Part shown: positions 45,551 to 55,244 of the stretch, in pieces | Layout: each line of letters begins with the position of its first letter | How positions within the stretch are numbered: position 1 is the stretch's first letter | Origin: Micrococcaceae bacterium RIT 802 | Lineage (GTDB): Bacteria; Actinomycetota; Actinomycetes; Actinomycetales; Micrococcaceae | Assembly: GCA_016892645.1 (NCBI GenBank) | Contig: JAFEMX010000007.1 | Location: 124,001-188,000 of the forward strand | Direction: 5' to 3' | Length of the DNA stretch: 64,000 bases | The notes under the pieces: model-generated | Seen by the model: the letters and a program-made list of their open reading frames with translations, nothing else | What the model was told of the DNA's origin: nothing | The model's database searches: none | Program-made: the position numbers and the translations under genes

Positions 45551-46780
45551 TCAGCCCAGCAGCAGGACGCTCGGCTTCGGCGACAGGCTCGCGTCCAGCA
45601 CGGCGCAGCCGCCGCCGATGGCCGCGACCTCCGGCCCGAGGCCGGAGTTGACGACCCGGATCCCGTGGACGTCCTTGGCGCTGAAGCGTTCGTTGACGAC
45701 CTCGTCGGCCGTTTCCAGCACGTGCTGGCTGATCAGATCCCAGTACGGTCCGCCGTAGACCACCTTGTCGACGTCCAGCACGTTGACCAGCTGGCCGACC
45801 ATGTCGGCCACCCGCCGGGCAAAGGCACGCAACAGGTCGATGGCCGCGGTGTTCCCGCCGTCGGCCAGCTCGACCAGGCGCCCCATGCCGGCGGCCCGCT
45901 CGGAAACACCGGCGTTCTCGGCGATGCCGAGGTCCAGTCCGGCCTCGGAGGCCTTGCGGGCAATCGTCTCGAAGGAGGTGGCGCCGGCCAGGCAGTCGGT
46001 GCGCCCGCACACGCACATCGTGGTTTCCTCGCCGACCGAATAGTGGCCGATCTCCCCGGCATTGTTGCTCACGCCGCGGACGATCTCCCCGTTGAGGACC
46101 ATGCCGACGCCGATTCCGGCCCCGACGTAGACGAACACGAAGTTCTGCTCGTCCTCCTGGTCCGTCCCATGCCAGACCTCGGCGATGGTGGCGGCGATGG
46201 TGTCCTTTTCGAGGATGACGTTCAGGTTCAGCTTGCCGGCCAGGGGCTTGACGATCTCCACCTTGGACCATCCGTCCAGCAGTGGCGGACCGGTGACGTG
46301 TCCACCGTCGGTGTCCATCGGGCCCGGGACGACCACTCCCACGCCGACGATGTTCGAGCGCAGCTGCCCGGAGGCGCCGATGAGGTCCTCGACGGCCTCG
46401 GCCATCCGCGCGACGGTCCCCTCCGGGTCCTCGACCGCGGGGCCGGGGTACCGCTTCGACGCGATGACCTCCCCGCGCAGGTCGAGCATCACCAAGGTGA
46501 TCAGTGCCGGATCCAGGTGGATGCCGATGGCGAGCTGGCGGTTCGCTTCCAGTTCCAGCACGGTGCGTGGTTTCCCGGGCCCGGAGACGATGGTGCGGTC
46601 CTCGCGGACCAGGCCCTCGTCGAGCAGCCGGCGCACGACGTTGGAAATCGTCTGGGGTGACAGGCCGGTGGATTCGGCCAACTCGACACGGCTGACGCCG
46701 TCGAGGGCCCGCCTGATCGATGCGAAGATCACTGCCTGGTTGAAGTCGCCTAGCCGCCCAAGGTTGGTGCCGCGCTGCAT
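45551..46780 (-). CDS. ROK-family sugar-responsive transcriptional regulator
   Basis: The 409-residue protein starts with a winged helix (VSRVELAESTGLSPQTISNV) and continues with a ROK sugar-kinase-like domain. The zinc-binding motif of the family is present as CVCGRTDCLAG near residue 255, and FVYVGAGIGVGMVLNGE marks the sugar/ATP region. ROK repressors sense sugars or phosphosugars. GGAG lies 5 bases before the ATG at 46780, and TAGAAT at 46887-46882 (minus strand) may be its -10. No sugar operon lies beside it, so its target is elsewhere. Confidence 0.9.
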   Translation of the reverse strand: MQRGTNLGRLGDFNQAVIFASIRRALDGVSRVELAESTGLSPQTISNVVRRLLDEGLVREDRTIVSGPGKPRTVLELEANRQLAIGIHLDPALITLVMLDLRGEVIASKRYPGPAVEDPEGTVARMAEAVEDLIGASGQLRSNIVGVGVVVPGPMDTDGGHVTGPPLLDGWSKVEIVKPLAGKLNLNVILEKDTIAATIAEVWHGTDQEDEQNFVFVYVGAGIGVGMVLNGEIVRGVSNNAGEIGHYSVGEETTMCVCGRTDCLAGATSFETIARKASEAGLDLGIAENAGVSERAAGMGRLVELADGGNTAAIDLLRAFARRVADMVGQLVNVLDVDKVVYGGPYWDLISQHVLETADEVVNERFSAKDVHGIRVVNSGLGPEVAAIGGGCAVLDASLSPKPSVLLLG

Positions 46781-46964
46781 GTATGCTCCAGATCGTTTGT
46801 GGCCACGAAGGTCGGGTTTCGTCCGCGCACCCCCAACGACGCGTCGCTCCCGCTGCGCCTCAAATGAGCGCATGGTCTTTGATTCTACATATCGATTGCA
46901 GCACCGGGGCCCAGGGGCCTCGACGGCGCGTGTTTGCGTGCCGGCCGGGGTCGGCAGACCCCGG

Positions 46965-48848
46965 TTACGGGTGGGTGCCGGCGTCGGGTCCCGCGGCGGC
47001 GAACTGGGTGCGGTAGAGCTCCGCGTAACGGCCGTCACGGGCCAGCAGTTCGGCGTGCGTGCCGCGTTCGATGATCCGCCCGCCCTCGATGACGAGGATC
47101 GCGTCGGCGGTGCGGATGGTGGAGAGCCGGTGCGCGATGACGACCGCGGTGCGCCCTGACAGCGCCTCCACCAGGGCGGCCTGCACGGCGGCTTCGCTCG
47201 TGGAGTCCAGCGCGGCGGTGGCCTCGTCCAGCAGGACGACGCGCGGGGCGGCCAGCAGCAGCCGGGCAATGGTCAGCCGCTGGCGTTCGCCGCCGGAGAG
47301 CCGGTAGCCGCGCTCGCCCACCATCGTGTCCAGGCCGTCGGGCAGCGACCGGATCAGCTCGTCCAGGCGGGCCCGGCGCAGGGCATTCCACAGGGCAGCA
47401 TCGGGAGCCTCGGGCGCGGCCAGGCGCAGGTTGGCGGCAATGGTCTCGTGGAAGAGGTGCCCGTCCTGGGTGACCATCCCCACCGTCTCGCGCAGCGAGG
47501 CGAACGTGGCATCGCGGACGTCCAGCCCGGCGAGTTCCACCGCTCCCCCGTCCACGTCGTACAAACGGGCCAGCAGCTGGGCGATGGTCGACTTGCCGGC
47601 TCCGGAGGAACCCACCAGGGCGTAGGTCTGCCCGGCCGGGACCTCGAAGTCGATGCCGTGCAGGACCTCCTCGCCGCCGCGGGTATCCAGCACGCTGACC
47701 TCCTCGAGGGAGGCCAGCGAGACCTTGTCGGCGCTGGGGTAGCCGAAGCGCACATCGCGGAAGCGCACCGAGACCGGTCCGGCCGGCACCTCGCGGGCGT
47801 CCGGCTTCTCGGCGAGCAGCGGTTCCAGGTCGAGGATCTCGAAGACCCGGTCGAAGGACACCAGCGCGCTCATCACCTCGACGCGCGCGTTGGCCAGGGC
47901 GGTCAGCGGCGCGTAGAGGCGGGTCAGCAGCAGGGCCAGGGTGACGACGTCGCCGGCCTCGAGCTGGCCGGTGAGCGCGAAGGCACCACCCATGCCGTAG
48001 ACCAGCGCGAGGGCCAGCGCGGCGACCAGGGTCAGGGCGGTGACGAAGGTGAACTGGCGCACCGCGGTCTTCACGCCGACGTCGCGCACCCGGGCGGCAC
48101 GATGGGCGAAGGACTCGACCTCGGCGTCGGGGCGGCCGAAGAGCTTGACCAGCGTGGCGCCGGGGGCGGAGAACCTCTCGGTCATCTGCGAGCCCATCTC
48201 GGCGTTGTATTCCGCGGCCTCGCGCCGCAGCCGGACCAGCGTGGATCCCATGCGCCGGGCGGGGATAAGGAAGATCGGGAGCATGATCACCGAGAGCAGG
48301 GTCAGCTGCCAGGAGGTGCCCAGCATGACGGCGGCGGTGAGCACTAGGGCCACGATGTTGCTCACCACCCCGGACAGCGTGCCGGCGAACGCCTGCTGGG
48401 CCCCGATGACGTCGTTGTTCAGCCGGCTGACCAGGGCGCCGGTGCGCGTGCGGGTGAAGAAGGCGATGGGCATCTTCTGGACGTGCTCGAACACCGCGGT
48501 GCGCAGGTCGTAGATCACCTGTTCGCCCAGGCTGGAGGACAGCCACCGGTTCCACAACGAGACGCCGGCCTCCACGACGGCCACGGCGGCGATCAACAGG
48601 GCCAGGTTCACGATCACCGATAGCGGGCCGTCGGCGACGATCGCGTCGACGACCTTGCCCGCCAGCACCGGCGTCGCCACGGCCAGCACGGCGGCGACCA
48701 CCGACAGGATGACGAAGACGGTCAGGCGCCCGCCGTAGCCGCGCGCGAACTCGACGACGCGGCGGACGGTCCCGGGGGCGAACTGCCGGCCCGAATGCCC
48801 GGAGGACATCCTCCACAAGGAACTCCAGGCGGCTTGGTCCATGCTCAC
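46965..48848 (-). CDS. ABC transporter, fused permease-ATPase exporter
   Basis: The 627-residue half-transporter has six membrane helices in its first 320 residues and an ATPase domain with Walker A GSSGAGKST, signature LSGGERQRLTIARLL and Walker B VVLLDEATAALDS. As a homodimer it would export lipids, peptides or drugs. The GTG at 48848 is chosen because GAAGGA lies 8 bases upstream; an ATG at 48842 is an alternative. The substrate is unknown. Confidence 0.92.
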   Translation of the reverse strand: MSMDQAAWSSLWRMSSGHSGRQFAPGTVRRVVEFARGYGGRLTVFVILSVVAAVLAVATPVLAGKVVDAIVADGPLSVIVNLALLIAAVAVVEAGVSLWNRWLSSSLGEQVIYDLRTAVFEHVQKMPIAFFTRTRTGALVSRLNNDVIGAQQAFAGTLSGVVSNIVALVLTAAVMLGTSWQLTLLSVIMLPIFLIPARRMGSTLVRLRREAAEYNAEMGSQMTERFSAPGATLVKLFGRPDAEVESFAHRAARVRDVGVKTAVRQFTFVTALTLVAALALALVYGMGGAFALTGQLEAGDVVTLALLLTRLYAPLTALANARVEVMSALVSFDRVFEILDLEPLLAEKPDAREVPAGPVSVRFRDVRFGYPSADKVSLASLEEVSVLDTRGGEEVLHGIDFEVPAGQTYALVGSSGAGKSTIAQLLARLYDVDGGAVELAGLDVRDATFASLRETVGMVTQDGHLFHETIAANLRLAAPEAPDAALWNALRRARLDELIRSLPDGLDTMVGERGYRLSGGERQRLTIARLLLAAPRVVLLDEATAALDSTSEAAVQAALVEALSGRTAVVIAHRLSTIRTADAILVIEGGRIIERGTHAELLARDGRYAELYRTQFAAAGPDAGTHP

Positions 48849-48927
48849 GGCGGCGTTCCTTCGGTTGGTCCGGTCCGGCCCGGGAAGGGGCCGGGGACCA
48901 TGCTACCCGCGCTGCCGCGCCCCGCGC

Positions 48928-51285
48928 CTACCCGGCCGGCACCGCCTCGGCGACGGGGCGTTCGCGCTCGTCGAAGACCCTGTTGGGTTCGGCGGTGTGC
49001 GGGACGAAGCTGACGGTCATGGCCTTGTATCCCGGGGTGTTCGATTCCCGGGCGACCAGTCCTCGGTGCACCAGCGCGTTCGCCTCCGGGAAGTAGGCCG
49101 CGGCGCAGCCGCGTGCCGTCGGGTAGGACACCAGCCGGAAGCGGTTGGCCCGGCGTTCCGTTCCCGCGAACGTGGAGATGACGTCGACGAGGTCGCGGTC
49201 GGCGTAGCCCAGCTCGGCGAGGTCTTCGGGGTGGACCAGGATGACCCTGCGGCCGTTGGAGATCCCCCGGTAGCGGTCATCGAGCCCGTAGAACGTGGTG
49301 TTGTACTGGTCGTGGCTGCGCATGGTCTGCAGGATGAGGTGCCCGGCGGGAGCCTTCAGGTACTCCAGCGGGCTGACCGTGAAGCGGGCCTTGCCGATGT
49401 CGGTGGCGAAGGTCCGGGTGTCGCGCGGCGGGTTGGGCAGCACGAACCCGTTGCGGGTGCGCACCCGGCGGTTGAAGTCCTCGAATCCGGGGCAGACGGC
49501 GGCGATGTGGTCGCGGATGACGTCGTAGTCCTCGGCCATGGCCCGCCACCCCACCACGTGGTCCTCCCCGAAGGTCGCCGCGGCCATGCGCGCGACGATC
49601 ACCGGCTCGGCCAGCAGGTGCCTGGACATCGGGGCCAACCGGCCCTGGGTGGTGTGCACGACGGACATCGAGTCCTCCACCGAGAGGAACTGCGGCCCGT
49701 CGGGGTGCTTGTCGTCCCGGTCGGTGCGGCCCAGGGTCGGCAGGATCAGCGAGGTCCGCCCATGCACCACATGGGAACGGTTGGGCTTGGTGGAGATGTG
49801 CACGGTGAGCCCGGTGCGGCGCATCCCGGCCTCCAGCGCCTCGGTGTCGGAACAGGCCAGCGAGAAGTTCCCGCCCATGGAGACGAAGACATCGACGGCG
49901 TCGTTCTCGAAGGCCTCGACCGTGTCGGTCGAGTCGTAGCCGTGCTCGCGCGGGCTGGTGATCCCGAATTCGGCGTCGAGGGCCGCGAGCCATTCCTCCT
50001 TCGGCTTCTCCCAGACGCCCATGGTGCGGTCGCCCTGGACGTTGGAGTGCCCGCGCACCGGGCAGGCACCGGCGCCGGGCTTGCCGAAGTTGCCCTGCAG
50101 CAGCAGGACGTTGATGAGCTCCTTGAGCGTGTCCACCGAGTGCGGCTGCTGGGTCAGGCCGAGAGCCCAGCAGATGATCGTGGCCTTGGACCCGGCCAGC
50201 AGCCCGGCGATGGAGGTGATCTCCGCACGAGTGAGCCCGGTGGCCTCCTCGGTGGCGTCCCAGTCGATCTCGGAGCGGGCCGCGGTGTAGGCGTCGAACC
50301 CATTGGTCTGTGCCGCGATGAAGTCGTGGTCCACGACGCTGCCGGGCACGCGGGCCTCCTCGGCCAACAGCAGGTGCCCGAACGCCTGGAACAGGGCCAG
50401 GTCGCCGCCGACCTTGATCTGCAGGAACTCGTCGGCGATCCGGGTGCCGTCGCCGACCACCCCGGCGACCGTCTGCGGGTCGCGGAAGTTCAGCAGCCCG
50501 GCCTCGGGCAGCGGGTTCACGGCGACGACCTTCGCGCCGCGCTTGCGGGCGTCGGCCAGCGCGGAGAGCATCCGCGGATGGTTGGTCCCGGGGTTCTGCC
50601 CGACGACGAAGATCAGCTCGGCGTGCTCGAAGTCCTCCAGCGAGACCGTCCCCTTGCCGATGCCGATGGTCGGGCTCAGCGCGGTGCCGGAGGATTCGTG
50701 GCACATGTTCGAGCAGTCCGGCAGGTTGTTGGTGCCGATGCTGCGGGCGAACAGCTGGTACATGAACGCCGTCTCGTTGGCGGTGCGCCCCGAGGTGTAG
50801 AAGACGCAGCGGTCCGGCGTGGTGGCGTTGATGTGCTCGCCGATGGTGGCGAACGCCCGCGACCAGGAGACGGGCCGGTAGTGGGTCTCGCCCTCGTGGA
50901 TCATCATCGGTTCGGTGATGCGCCCCTGGTTGCCGAGCCAGTATTCGGTCTTGCCGGCCAGTTCGGAGATGGGGTGCGCCGCCCACCAGGCGGCGTCGGC
51001 GGTGCGGGTGGTGTTTTCCTCGGCCAGGGCCTTGGCCCCGTTCTCGCAGAATTCCGCCGGCTTGCGGGCCCCGGTGATCGATTCGGGCCAGGCGCAGCCG
51101 GGGCAGTCGATGCCGCCGCGCTGGTTCACCCGCAGCATCGAGCGCACGGTCCGGCTGACGCCCGCCTGCTCATAGCCGCGTTCCAGGGCGACCATGACCG
51201 CCTTGACGCCTGCCGCCGTCGTCTTCGGGGCGCTGACTTCCAGCGCATCCTCGTTGATGTCCTGTTCGGGTGCCGAGCGCTTCAC
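48928..51285 (-). CDS. FdhF/YdeP-type molybdopterin oxidoreductase
   Basis: The 785-residue protein is a member of the molybdopterin oxidoreductase superfamily of the YdeP/FdhA-alpha kind. It starts with a CPGC remnant of the iron-sulfur motif (GGIDCPGCAWPES) without the full four-cysteine set. The molybdopterin region includes NMCHESSGTALSPTIGIGKG and the C-terminal ACPVRGHSNVQGDRTMGVWE. The GTG at 51285 overlaps the fdhD stop in GTGA, so it is coupled to the sulfur-insertion protein it needs. Formate dehydrogenase activity is uncertain; YdeP-like proteins are linked to acid and stress tolerance. No small or membrane subunit is nearby. Confidence 0.88.
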   Translation of the reverse strand: MKRSAPEQDINEDALEVSAPKTTAAGVKAVMVALERGYEQAGVSRTVRSMLRVNQRGGIDCPGCAWPESITGARKPAEFCENGAKALAEENTTRTADAAWWAAHPISELAGKTEYWLGNQGRITEPMMIHEGETHYRPVSWSRAFATIGEHINATTPDRCVFYTSGRTANETAFMYQLFARSIGTNNLPDCSNMCHESSGTALSPTIGIGKGTVSLEDFEHAELIFVVGQNPGTNHPRMLSALADARKRGAKVVAVNPLPEAGLLNFRDPQTVAGVVGDGTRIADEFLQIKVGGDLALFQAFGHLLLAEEARVPGSVVDHDFIAAQTNGFDAYTAARSEIDWDATEEATGLTRAEITSIAGLLAGSKATIICWALGLTQQPHSVDTLKELINVLLLQGNFGKPGAGACPVRGHSNVQGDRTMGVWEKPKEEWLAALDAEFGITSPREHGYDSTDTVEAFENDAVDVFVSMGGNFSLACSDTEALEAGMRRTGLTVHISTKPNRSHVVHGRTSLILPTLGRTDRDDKHPDGPQFLSVEDSMSVVHTTQGRLAPMSRHLLAEPVIVARMAAATFGEDHVVGWRAMAEDYDVIRDHIAAVCPGFEDFNRRVRTRNGFVLPNPPRDTRTFATDIGKARFTVSPLEYLKAPAGHLILQTMRSHDQYNTTFYGLDDRYRGISNGRRVILVHPEDLAELGYADRDLVDVISTFAGTERRANRFRLVSYPTARGCAAAYFPEANALVHRGLVARESNTPGYKAMTVSFVPHTAEPNRVFDERERPVAEAVPAG

Positions 51286-52187
51286 GACGTCCGTCCTGCT
51301 TCCTGTTGCCGGGGGCGGGACGGCGCGTCCTGCGCCTCCGCCAGCTGGGTGGGTGCCGGAGCGGTATCGATCCGGTCCGGGTGGGTGTAGATGTTGACGC
51401 TGGATCCGCGGGCGAAAGCCGCCAGGGTCAGCCCGGCCCGGTCGGCCAGGTCCACGGCCAGCGAGGAGGGGGCGGAGACGGCGCTGAGCACGGGGATGCC
51501 CGCGAGGTAGGCCTTCTGGACGAGTTCGAAGGAGGCCCGCCCGGAGACCTGCAGGATGGTCTCGCGCAGCGGCAGTCGCCCCTCGCGCAGGGCCCAGCCG
51601 ACGACCTTGTCGACCGCGTTGTGCCGGCCGACGTCCTCGCGCAGGCACAACAGGTTCCCGTCGGTGTCGAACAGCCCGGCGGCATGGACCCCGCCGGTCT
51701 TGCCGAACAGCGTCTGGCGTTCGCGCAGCGAGTCCGCGAGGCCCAGCAGGGTGTGCACGCCGGTGGCGCCGGCCCCCGGGTCCAGGGTGAAGCGGCTGGT
51801 CTTGGAGACGGCGTCGATCGAGGCGGTCCCGCAAATCCCGCAGGAGGAGGAGGTGTAGACATGCCGGTCCAGCGAGGGGTCCGGGACGATCGCACCGGGC
51901 CCGAGCTGGGCCTCGACGACGTTGAACGTTTGGCGCCCGTCCTCGTCCTCGCCGGCGCAGAAGCGCAGGCTGGACAGTTCGCCGGGGTCCGCGATGATGC
52001 CCTCGCTGACCAGGAATCCGGCGACGAGGTCGAAGTCGTCGCCCGGGGTGCGCATGGTGACGCTGAAGACGCGGCCGCCCATGCGGATCTCCAGGGGTTC
52101 CTCCGCGGCCATCGTCTCCTCGCGGACGCGCGGGCCGCCCTCCACCGAATAGCGCACGATGCGGCGCCGTTGGGTCAATCTGCCCAC
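51282..52187 (-). CDS. fdhD: FdhD, sulfurtransferase for formate dehydrogenase
   Basis: The 301-residue protein delivers sulfur to the molybdenum cofactor of FdhF-type enzymes. Its essential CxxC motif is Cys116-Gly-Ile-Cys119 (SSSCGICG), and GHRNAVDK-like GRHNAVDKVVGWAL is present in the second half. Its overlap with the oxidoreductase gene fits the partnership. The GTG at 52187 has GGAGG 7 bases upstream. Confidence 0.94.
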   Translation of the reverse strand: MGRLTQRRRIVRYSVEGGPRVREETMAAEEPLEIRMGGRVFSVTMRTPGDDFDLVAGFLVSEGIIADPGELSSLRFCAGEDEDGRQTFNVVEAQLGPGAIVPDPSLDRHVYTSSSCGICGTASIDAVSKTSRFTLDPGAGATGVHTLLGLADSLRERQTLFGKTGGVHAAGLFDTDGNLLCLREDVGRHNAVDKVVGWALREGRLPLRETILQVSGRASFELVQKAYLAGIPVLSAVSAPSSLAVDLADRAGLTLAAFARGSSVNIYTHPDRIDTAPAPTQLAEAQDAPSRPRQQEAGRTS

Positions 52188-52248
52188 CCGTGGGCCTCCT
52201 TCACTCCGCCGCCTCGAGGGCGCGGCAACATCGCCGGGCCGAGGCGTT

Positions 52249-53466
52249 TCACCGACCGTACCACGGCAGCGGGAGGTAGCTGACTGGGTCTCCCGTGGCG
52301 GCCCCGGCGGGCGGGACGACCAGCACCACGTCGGCGGACGCCAGCCCCCGCATCATGGCCGATCCGGTGTGTTCGGAGGGCACCAGCACCCGCCGTTCCC
52401 CCGGGTCCGCCCAGCGGGCCGGCAGCAGCCGGTGGGAGTGTCCGGCGCCGCGGATCGACTCGCCGCTGCGGGCGGTGATCGGGGACGACGGCGGCTGGCC
52501 GGTGGCCGCTTCCAGCAGCGGTTCCAGCAGGGTCACCACGGCCATGAGCGCCGCGAGCGGGTTGCCCGGCAGGGCGACGAGCAGCCGGCCGTCGGAGAGC
52601 CGGGAGAGCATGGCCGGGTGTCCGGGGCGCATGGCCACCGACCCGATGAGGGTGGTGGCCCCGAGCTGTCCGGCGGCGGGCCGCAGGTGGTCGGCCGGGG
52701 AGTGCCCGGTGCCGCCGGTGCTGACGAGCACGTCCATGGTGCGGGCGGCCGGCGAGTCCAGCGCGTCGAGGGTGGCCCGGCGGTCGTCGCCGATGCGCAC
52801 GGTGTCCACCACGTCGCCGCCCAGGGCGCCGATGCAGGACGGCAGGACCGGCCCGAAGGTGTCGCGGACCTGGCCGGGCAGCGGGATGCCGGACGTGACG
52901 ACCTCGTCGCCGGAGAGCACCAGCCGGACCCGTATCGGGGCGGTGACCGGCAGGGTGTCGTGGCCGCCGACGGCGGCGACGGCGATCTGTCCGGGAACCA
53001 GGCGGGTGCCGGCGGCCAGCAGCAGTTCCCCGGCGGAGGCCTCCCGTCCGGCGGGGCGGATGTCGGCCCCGGGCCGGGGCGCCGACGTGGCGGAGAGGAG
53101 GCCGGTTTCCGGGTCCAACCCCGAGACCTCCTGGCGCAGGATCGCCGTCGTGCCCGGTGGCACGGTCTCCCCGGTGACGATGGCCCGGGCGGTCCCCGGG
53201 GCCAGGGAGTCGGGGACCGCGCCGGAGGCGGAGTGCGGACGGGTGGCCTCCCCGGGCCGCCAGGGGCCCTGGCCCGCGACGGCCCAGCCGTCCATGGCGG
53301 AGGAGGCGTAGTGCGGCATGGTGTGCAGGGAGGAGACGTCGCGGGCGAGGACGCGTCCGGTGGCGTGGGCAAGCGGCACCTGCTCGACGGCTCGGCGGTC
53401 TGCGGCGAGGGCCAGGCCCGCCTCGTAGGCGATGCGGCGGGCGTCCTGCCAGTCGGCTTCGTGCAC
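52249..53466 (-). CDS. moeA: Molybdopterin molybdenumtransferase MoeA
   Basis: The 405-residue enzyme inserts molybdate into adenylylated molybdopterin. MoeA features include SAMDGWAV near residue 74, VLVSTGGTGHSPADHL, and ALPGNPLAALM. It starts with a GTG that overlaps the stop of the DUF6457 gene by one base. Together with mobA and fdhD it forms a molybdenum cofactor block. Confidence 0.95.
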   Translation of the reverse strand: MHEADWQDARRIAYEAGLALAADRRAVEQVPLAHATGRVLARDVSSLHTMPHYASSAMDGWAVAGQGPWRPGEATRPHSASGAVPDSLAPGTARAIVTGETVPPGTTAILRQEVSGLDPETGLLSATSAPRPGADIRPAGREASAGELLLAAGTRLVPGQIAVAAVGGHDTLPVTAPIRVRLVLSGDEVVTSGIPLPGQVRDTFGPVLPSCIGALGGDVVDTVRIGDDRRATLDALDSPAARTMDVLVSTGGTGHSPADHLRPAAGQLGATTLIGSVAMRPGHPAMLSRLSDGRLLVALPGNPLAALMAVVTLLEPLLEAATGQPPSSPITARSGESIRGAGHSHRLLPARWADPGERRVLVPSEHTGSAMMRGLASADVVLVVPPAGAATGDPVSYLPLPWYGR

Positions 53467-53738
53467 TACTGGTCGGAGCCGCGGCGGCCGAGGAGCTCGT
53501 TGACCCGTGTGCGGGCCCCCTCCATGGAGGCCGCTTCGCCGGCCATGCCGGCGCCCGCGGCCAGGCCGGCGGCGTATCCGGCGATGTAGGTTGTCACCGG
53601 GGCGGCGGGCCGGATGATCGAGTGGGCCGCTACACCGGCCATGCCCAGGATGGAGTCCACGTCGACGGGGGCGTCCGGGATCTCCAGGCCCTCCAGCAAT
53701 TCGGCCACCCAGGCGTCCAGCTCTGGTATCTCGGACAT
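53466..53738 (-). CDS. DUF6457 small helical protein, molybdenum-cluster associated
   Basis: The 90-residue protein is helical and rich in Ala and Gly (GYAAGLAAGAGMAGEAASM). It starts with SEIPELDAWVAELL and matches the small DUF6457 proteins found beside actinobacterial mobA and moeA genes. It has no catalytic motif. A role as helper of molybdopterin-guanine dinucleotide synthesis is inferred from position only. Its 23-base spacing from mobA and overlap with moeA suggest one operon. Confidence 0.75.
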   Translation of the reverse strand: MSEIPELDAWVAELLEGLEIPDAPVDVDSILGMAGVAAHSIIRPAAPVTTYIAGYAAGLAAGAGMAGEAASMEGARTRVNELLGRRGSDQ

Positions 53739-53761
53739 CCGTACCTCCTGATTGTGGCGGG

Positions 53762-54517
53762 CTAGGTTTCCCTTCCGGGGGCCGTGGGACGGGCGATGCC
53801 CGCCTTGTCGGCGTCTTCCCAGGTGTCCACGTCCGCGTAGTCCACGCCGTCGAGGGACACCCTGACTATCTGCACCTTAGCAAGCAGGCGCATCATCGAG
53901 GAGTTGGCCAGCCCTTCGCCGGGTTTTTCCGCGGCCTCGATGGCGCGCAGCAGGGCCGGCGTCTCGATGACGCAGCTCAGCGGCTGGAGCCGTCCCTGGT
54001 CGTCGACGGGCACCCAGGCCCTGCCGAATTCGGCCAGCGGCATCGTTTGCGCCTCCGGCTCGACGGCGGTGTCGGCGACGGTCCGCGGTGCGGGGTCCCG
54101 GCCGTCGGCGGCATGTTCGACCGCGTACTCGACGATGGCCGTGGCGACGGGCCCGGGGCTGATGAGGTCGGCGGCGAGGATCAGCGTCAGCGGTGCGTGC
54201 CCCCCGGGCTGTGGCACGTCCCCGGCGGCGCCGTCGCCCAGGGCGCGCATCCCGGCGGCGACGGCCGCCGCCGGTCCGGCGAAGGCCGGGTACTCCCGGG
54301 TCAGGGTGATGATCTGGCCCGCATCGGCCTCGGCGGCATAGCGGGAGATGACCGGGTTCAATTCGGTCGGGCCGACGACGGCGATGCGGTGCGCCGCAGC
54401 GGTGGCGCGCAGCGCATGGTCCAGCAGGGTGGCCCCGCCGTGGTGCAGCAGCGGCTTGTCGGTCCCGCCGAGCCTCCTGCCGCGACCGCCGGCGACGACG
54501 ATGGCGTCGAAGTTCAT
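53762..54517 (-). CDS. mobA: Molybdenum cofactor guanylyltransferase
   Basis: The 251-residue nucleotidyltransferase converts molybdopterin to the guanine dinucleotide form. It has the GT-A motif VVAGGRGRRLGGTDKPLL at the N-terminus and LILAADLIS in place of the usual aspartate-rich CDMP stretch. An unusual insertion of about 30 residues (HAADGRDPAPRTVADTAVEP) interrupts the second half. Its start overlaps the HNH gene's stop in ATGA. The longer frame running to 55078 overlaps the HNH gene and is not real. Confidence 0.88.
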   Translation of the reverse strand: MNFDAIVVAGGRGRRLGGTDKPLLHHGGATLLDHALRATAAAHRIAVVGPTELNPVISRYAAEADAGQIITLTREYPAFAGPAAAVAAGMRALGDGAAGDVPQPGGHAPLTLILAADLISPGPVATAIVEYAVEHAADGRDPAPRTVADTAVEPEAQTMPLAEFGRAWVPVDDQGRLQPLSCVIETPALLRAIEAAEKPGEGLANSSMMRLLAKVQIVRVSLDGVDYADVDTWEDADKAGIARPTAPGRET

Positions 54518-55011
54518 GCTGCCCTCCCCGCCAGGAAATCCGTCCACTCGGGGGCGGGCCTCTCGAGCTCGGTGATGAACCATTGCGGGCCACGCGGGCT
54601 CGTGGGCTTCACCCGCAGGCTCCACCCCAGCTGGCGCAGCGTCTTGTCCCCCTTGGTGCTGTTGCACGCCAGGCAGCAGGCGATGAGGTTCTCCCAGCTG
54701 TTCGATCCTCCCCGCGACCGCGGCATGATGTGGTCCACGGTGGTCGCCGCCCTGCCGCAGTAGCCGCAGCGGTGTCCATCGCGGCGCAGCACCCCGCGGC
54801 GGGTCACGTTGACGGCCTCGCGGTAGGGGACCTTGACGTAGCGGTTGAGCAGGATGACCGACGGGCGTCCCAGGACCATCCGCGGCGTGATGACCGGCTC
54901 CCCGACCTCGGCCAGGACGCTGGCCTTTCCGGTGAGCACGAGCAGCAGGGCGCGGCGGAAGGTCACCACCGCCAGTGGTTCGTATCCTGCGTTCAGTACC
55001 AGGGTTCGCAT
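54514..55011 (-). CDS. HNH endonuclease-family protein
   Basis: The 165-residue protein has an HNH motif with zinc-binding cysteines: CGYCGRAATTVDHIMPRS followed by NLIACCLACNSTKGD. It is common in actinobacterial core chromosomes, where it is not tied to a mobile element. The N-terminus (MRTLVLNAGYEPLAVVTFRR) is typical. It is coupled to mobA by the ATGA overlap, but a functional link is not obvious. ATG 55011 fits the family start. Confidence 0.88.
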   Translation of the reverse strand: MRTLVLNAGYEPLAVVTFRRALLLVLTGKASVLAEVGEPVITPRMVLGRPSVILLNRYVKVPYREAVNVTRRGVLRRDGHRCGYCGRAATTVDHIMPRSRGGSNSWENLIACCLACNSTKGDKTLRQLGWSLRVKPTSPRGPQWFITELERPAPEWTDFLAGRAA

Positions 55012-55244
55012 CAGCGTTCCTCGTCGTGGTGTGCACCCGGGCCCACAGGCCAAGCCGTCGGACCCGGGCGCCGTGCAAGGGCCATCGGGCACCAGCCTAA
55101 GCCCGGCGGCGCCGCCATGGGGAGTAGGGCGCGGCTGCCGGCGGCGTTTCCGCGGCCCCCCGGCGCGTATTCACGCCCCGGTCGACGGCGGTTCAACGGC
55201 CGGTCCCGACGCGTTCACCCACTCCGCGAGGTGGTGCTTAAAGC

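Noticed and set aside
48841-51390. 849-codon plus-strand frame opposite the molybdopterin oxidoreductase
   Set aside because: It is antisense to a well-supported gene; no ribosome site and no domain.
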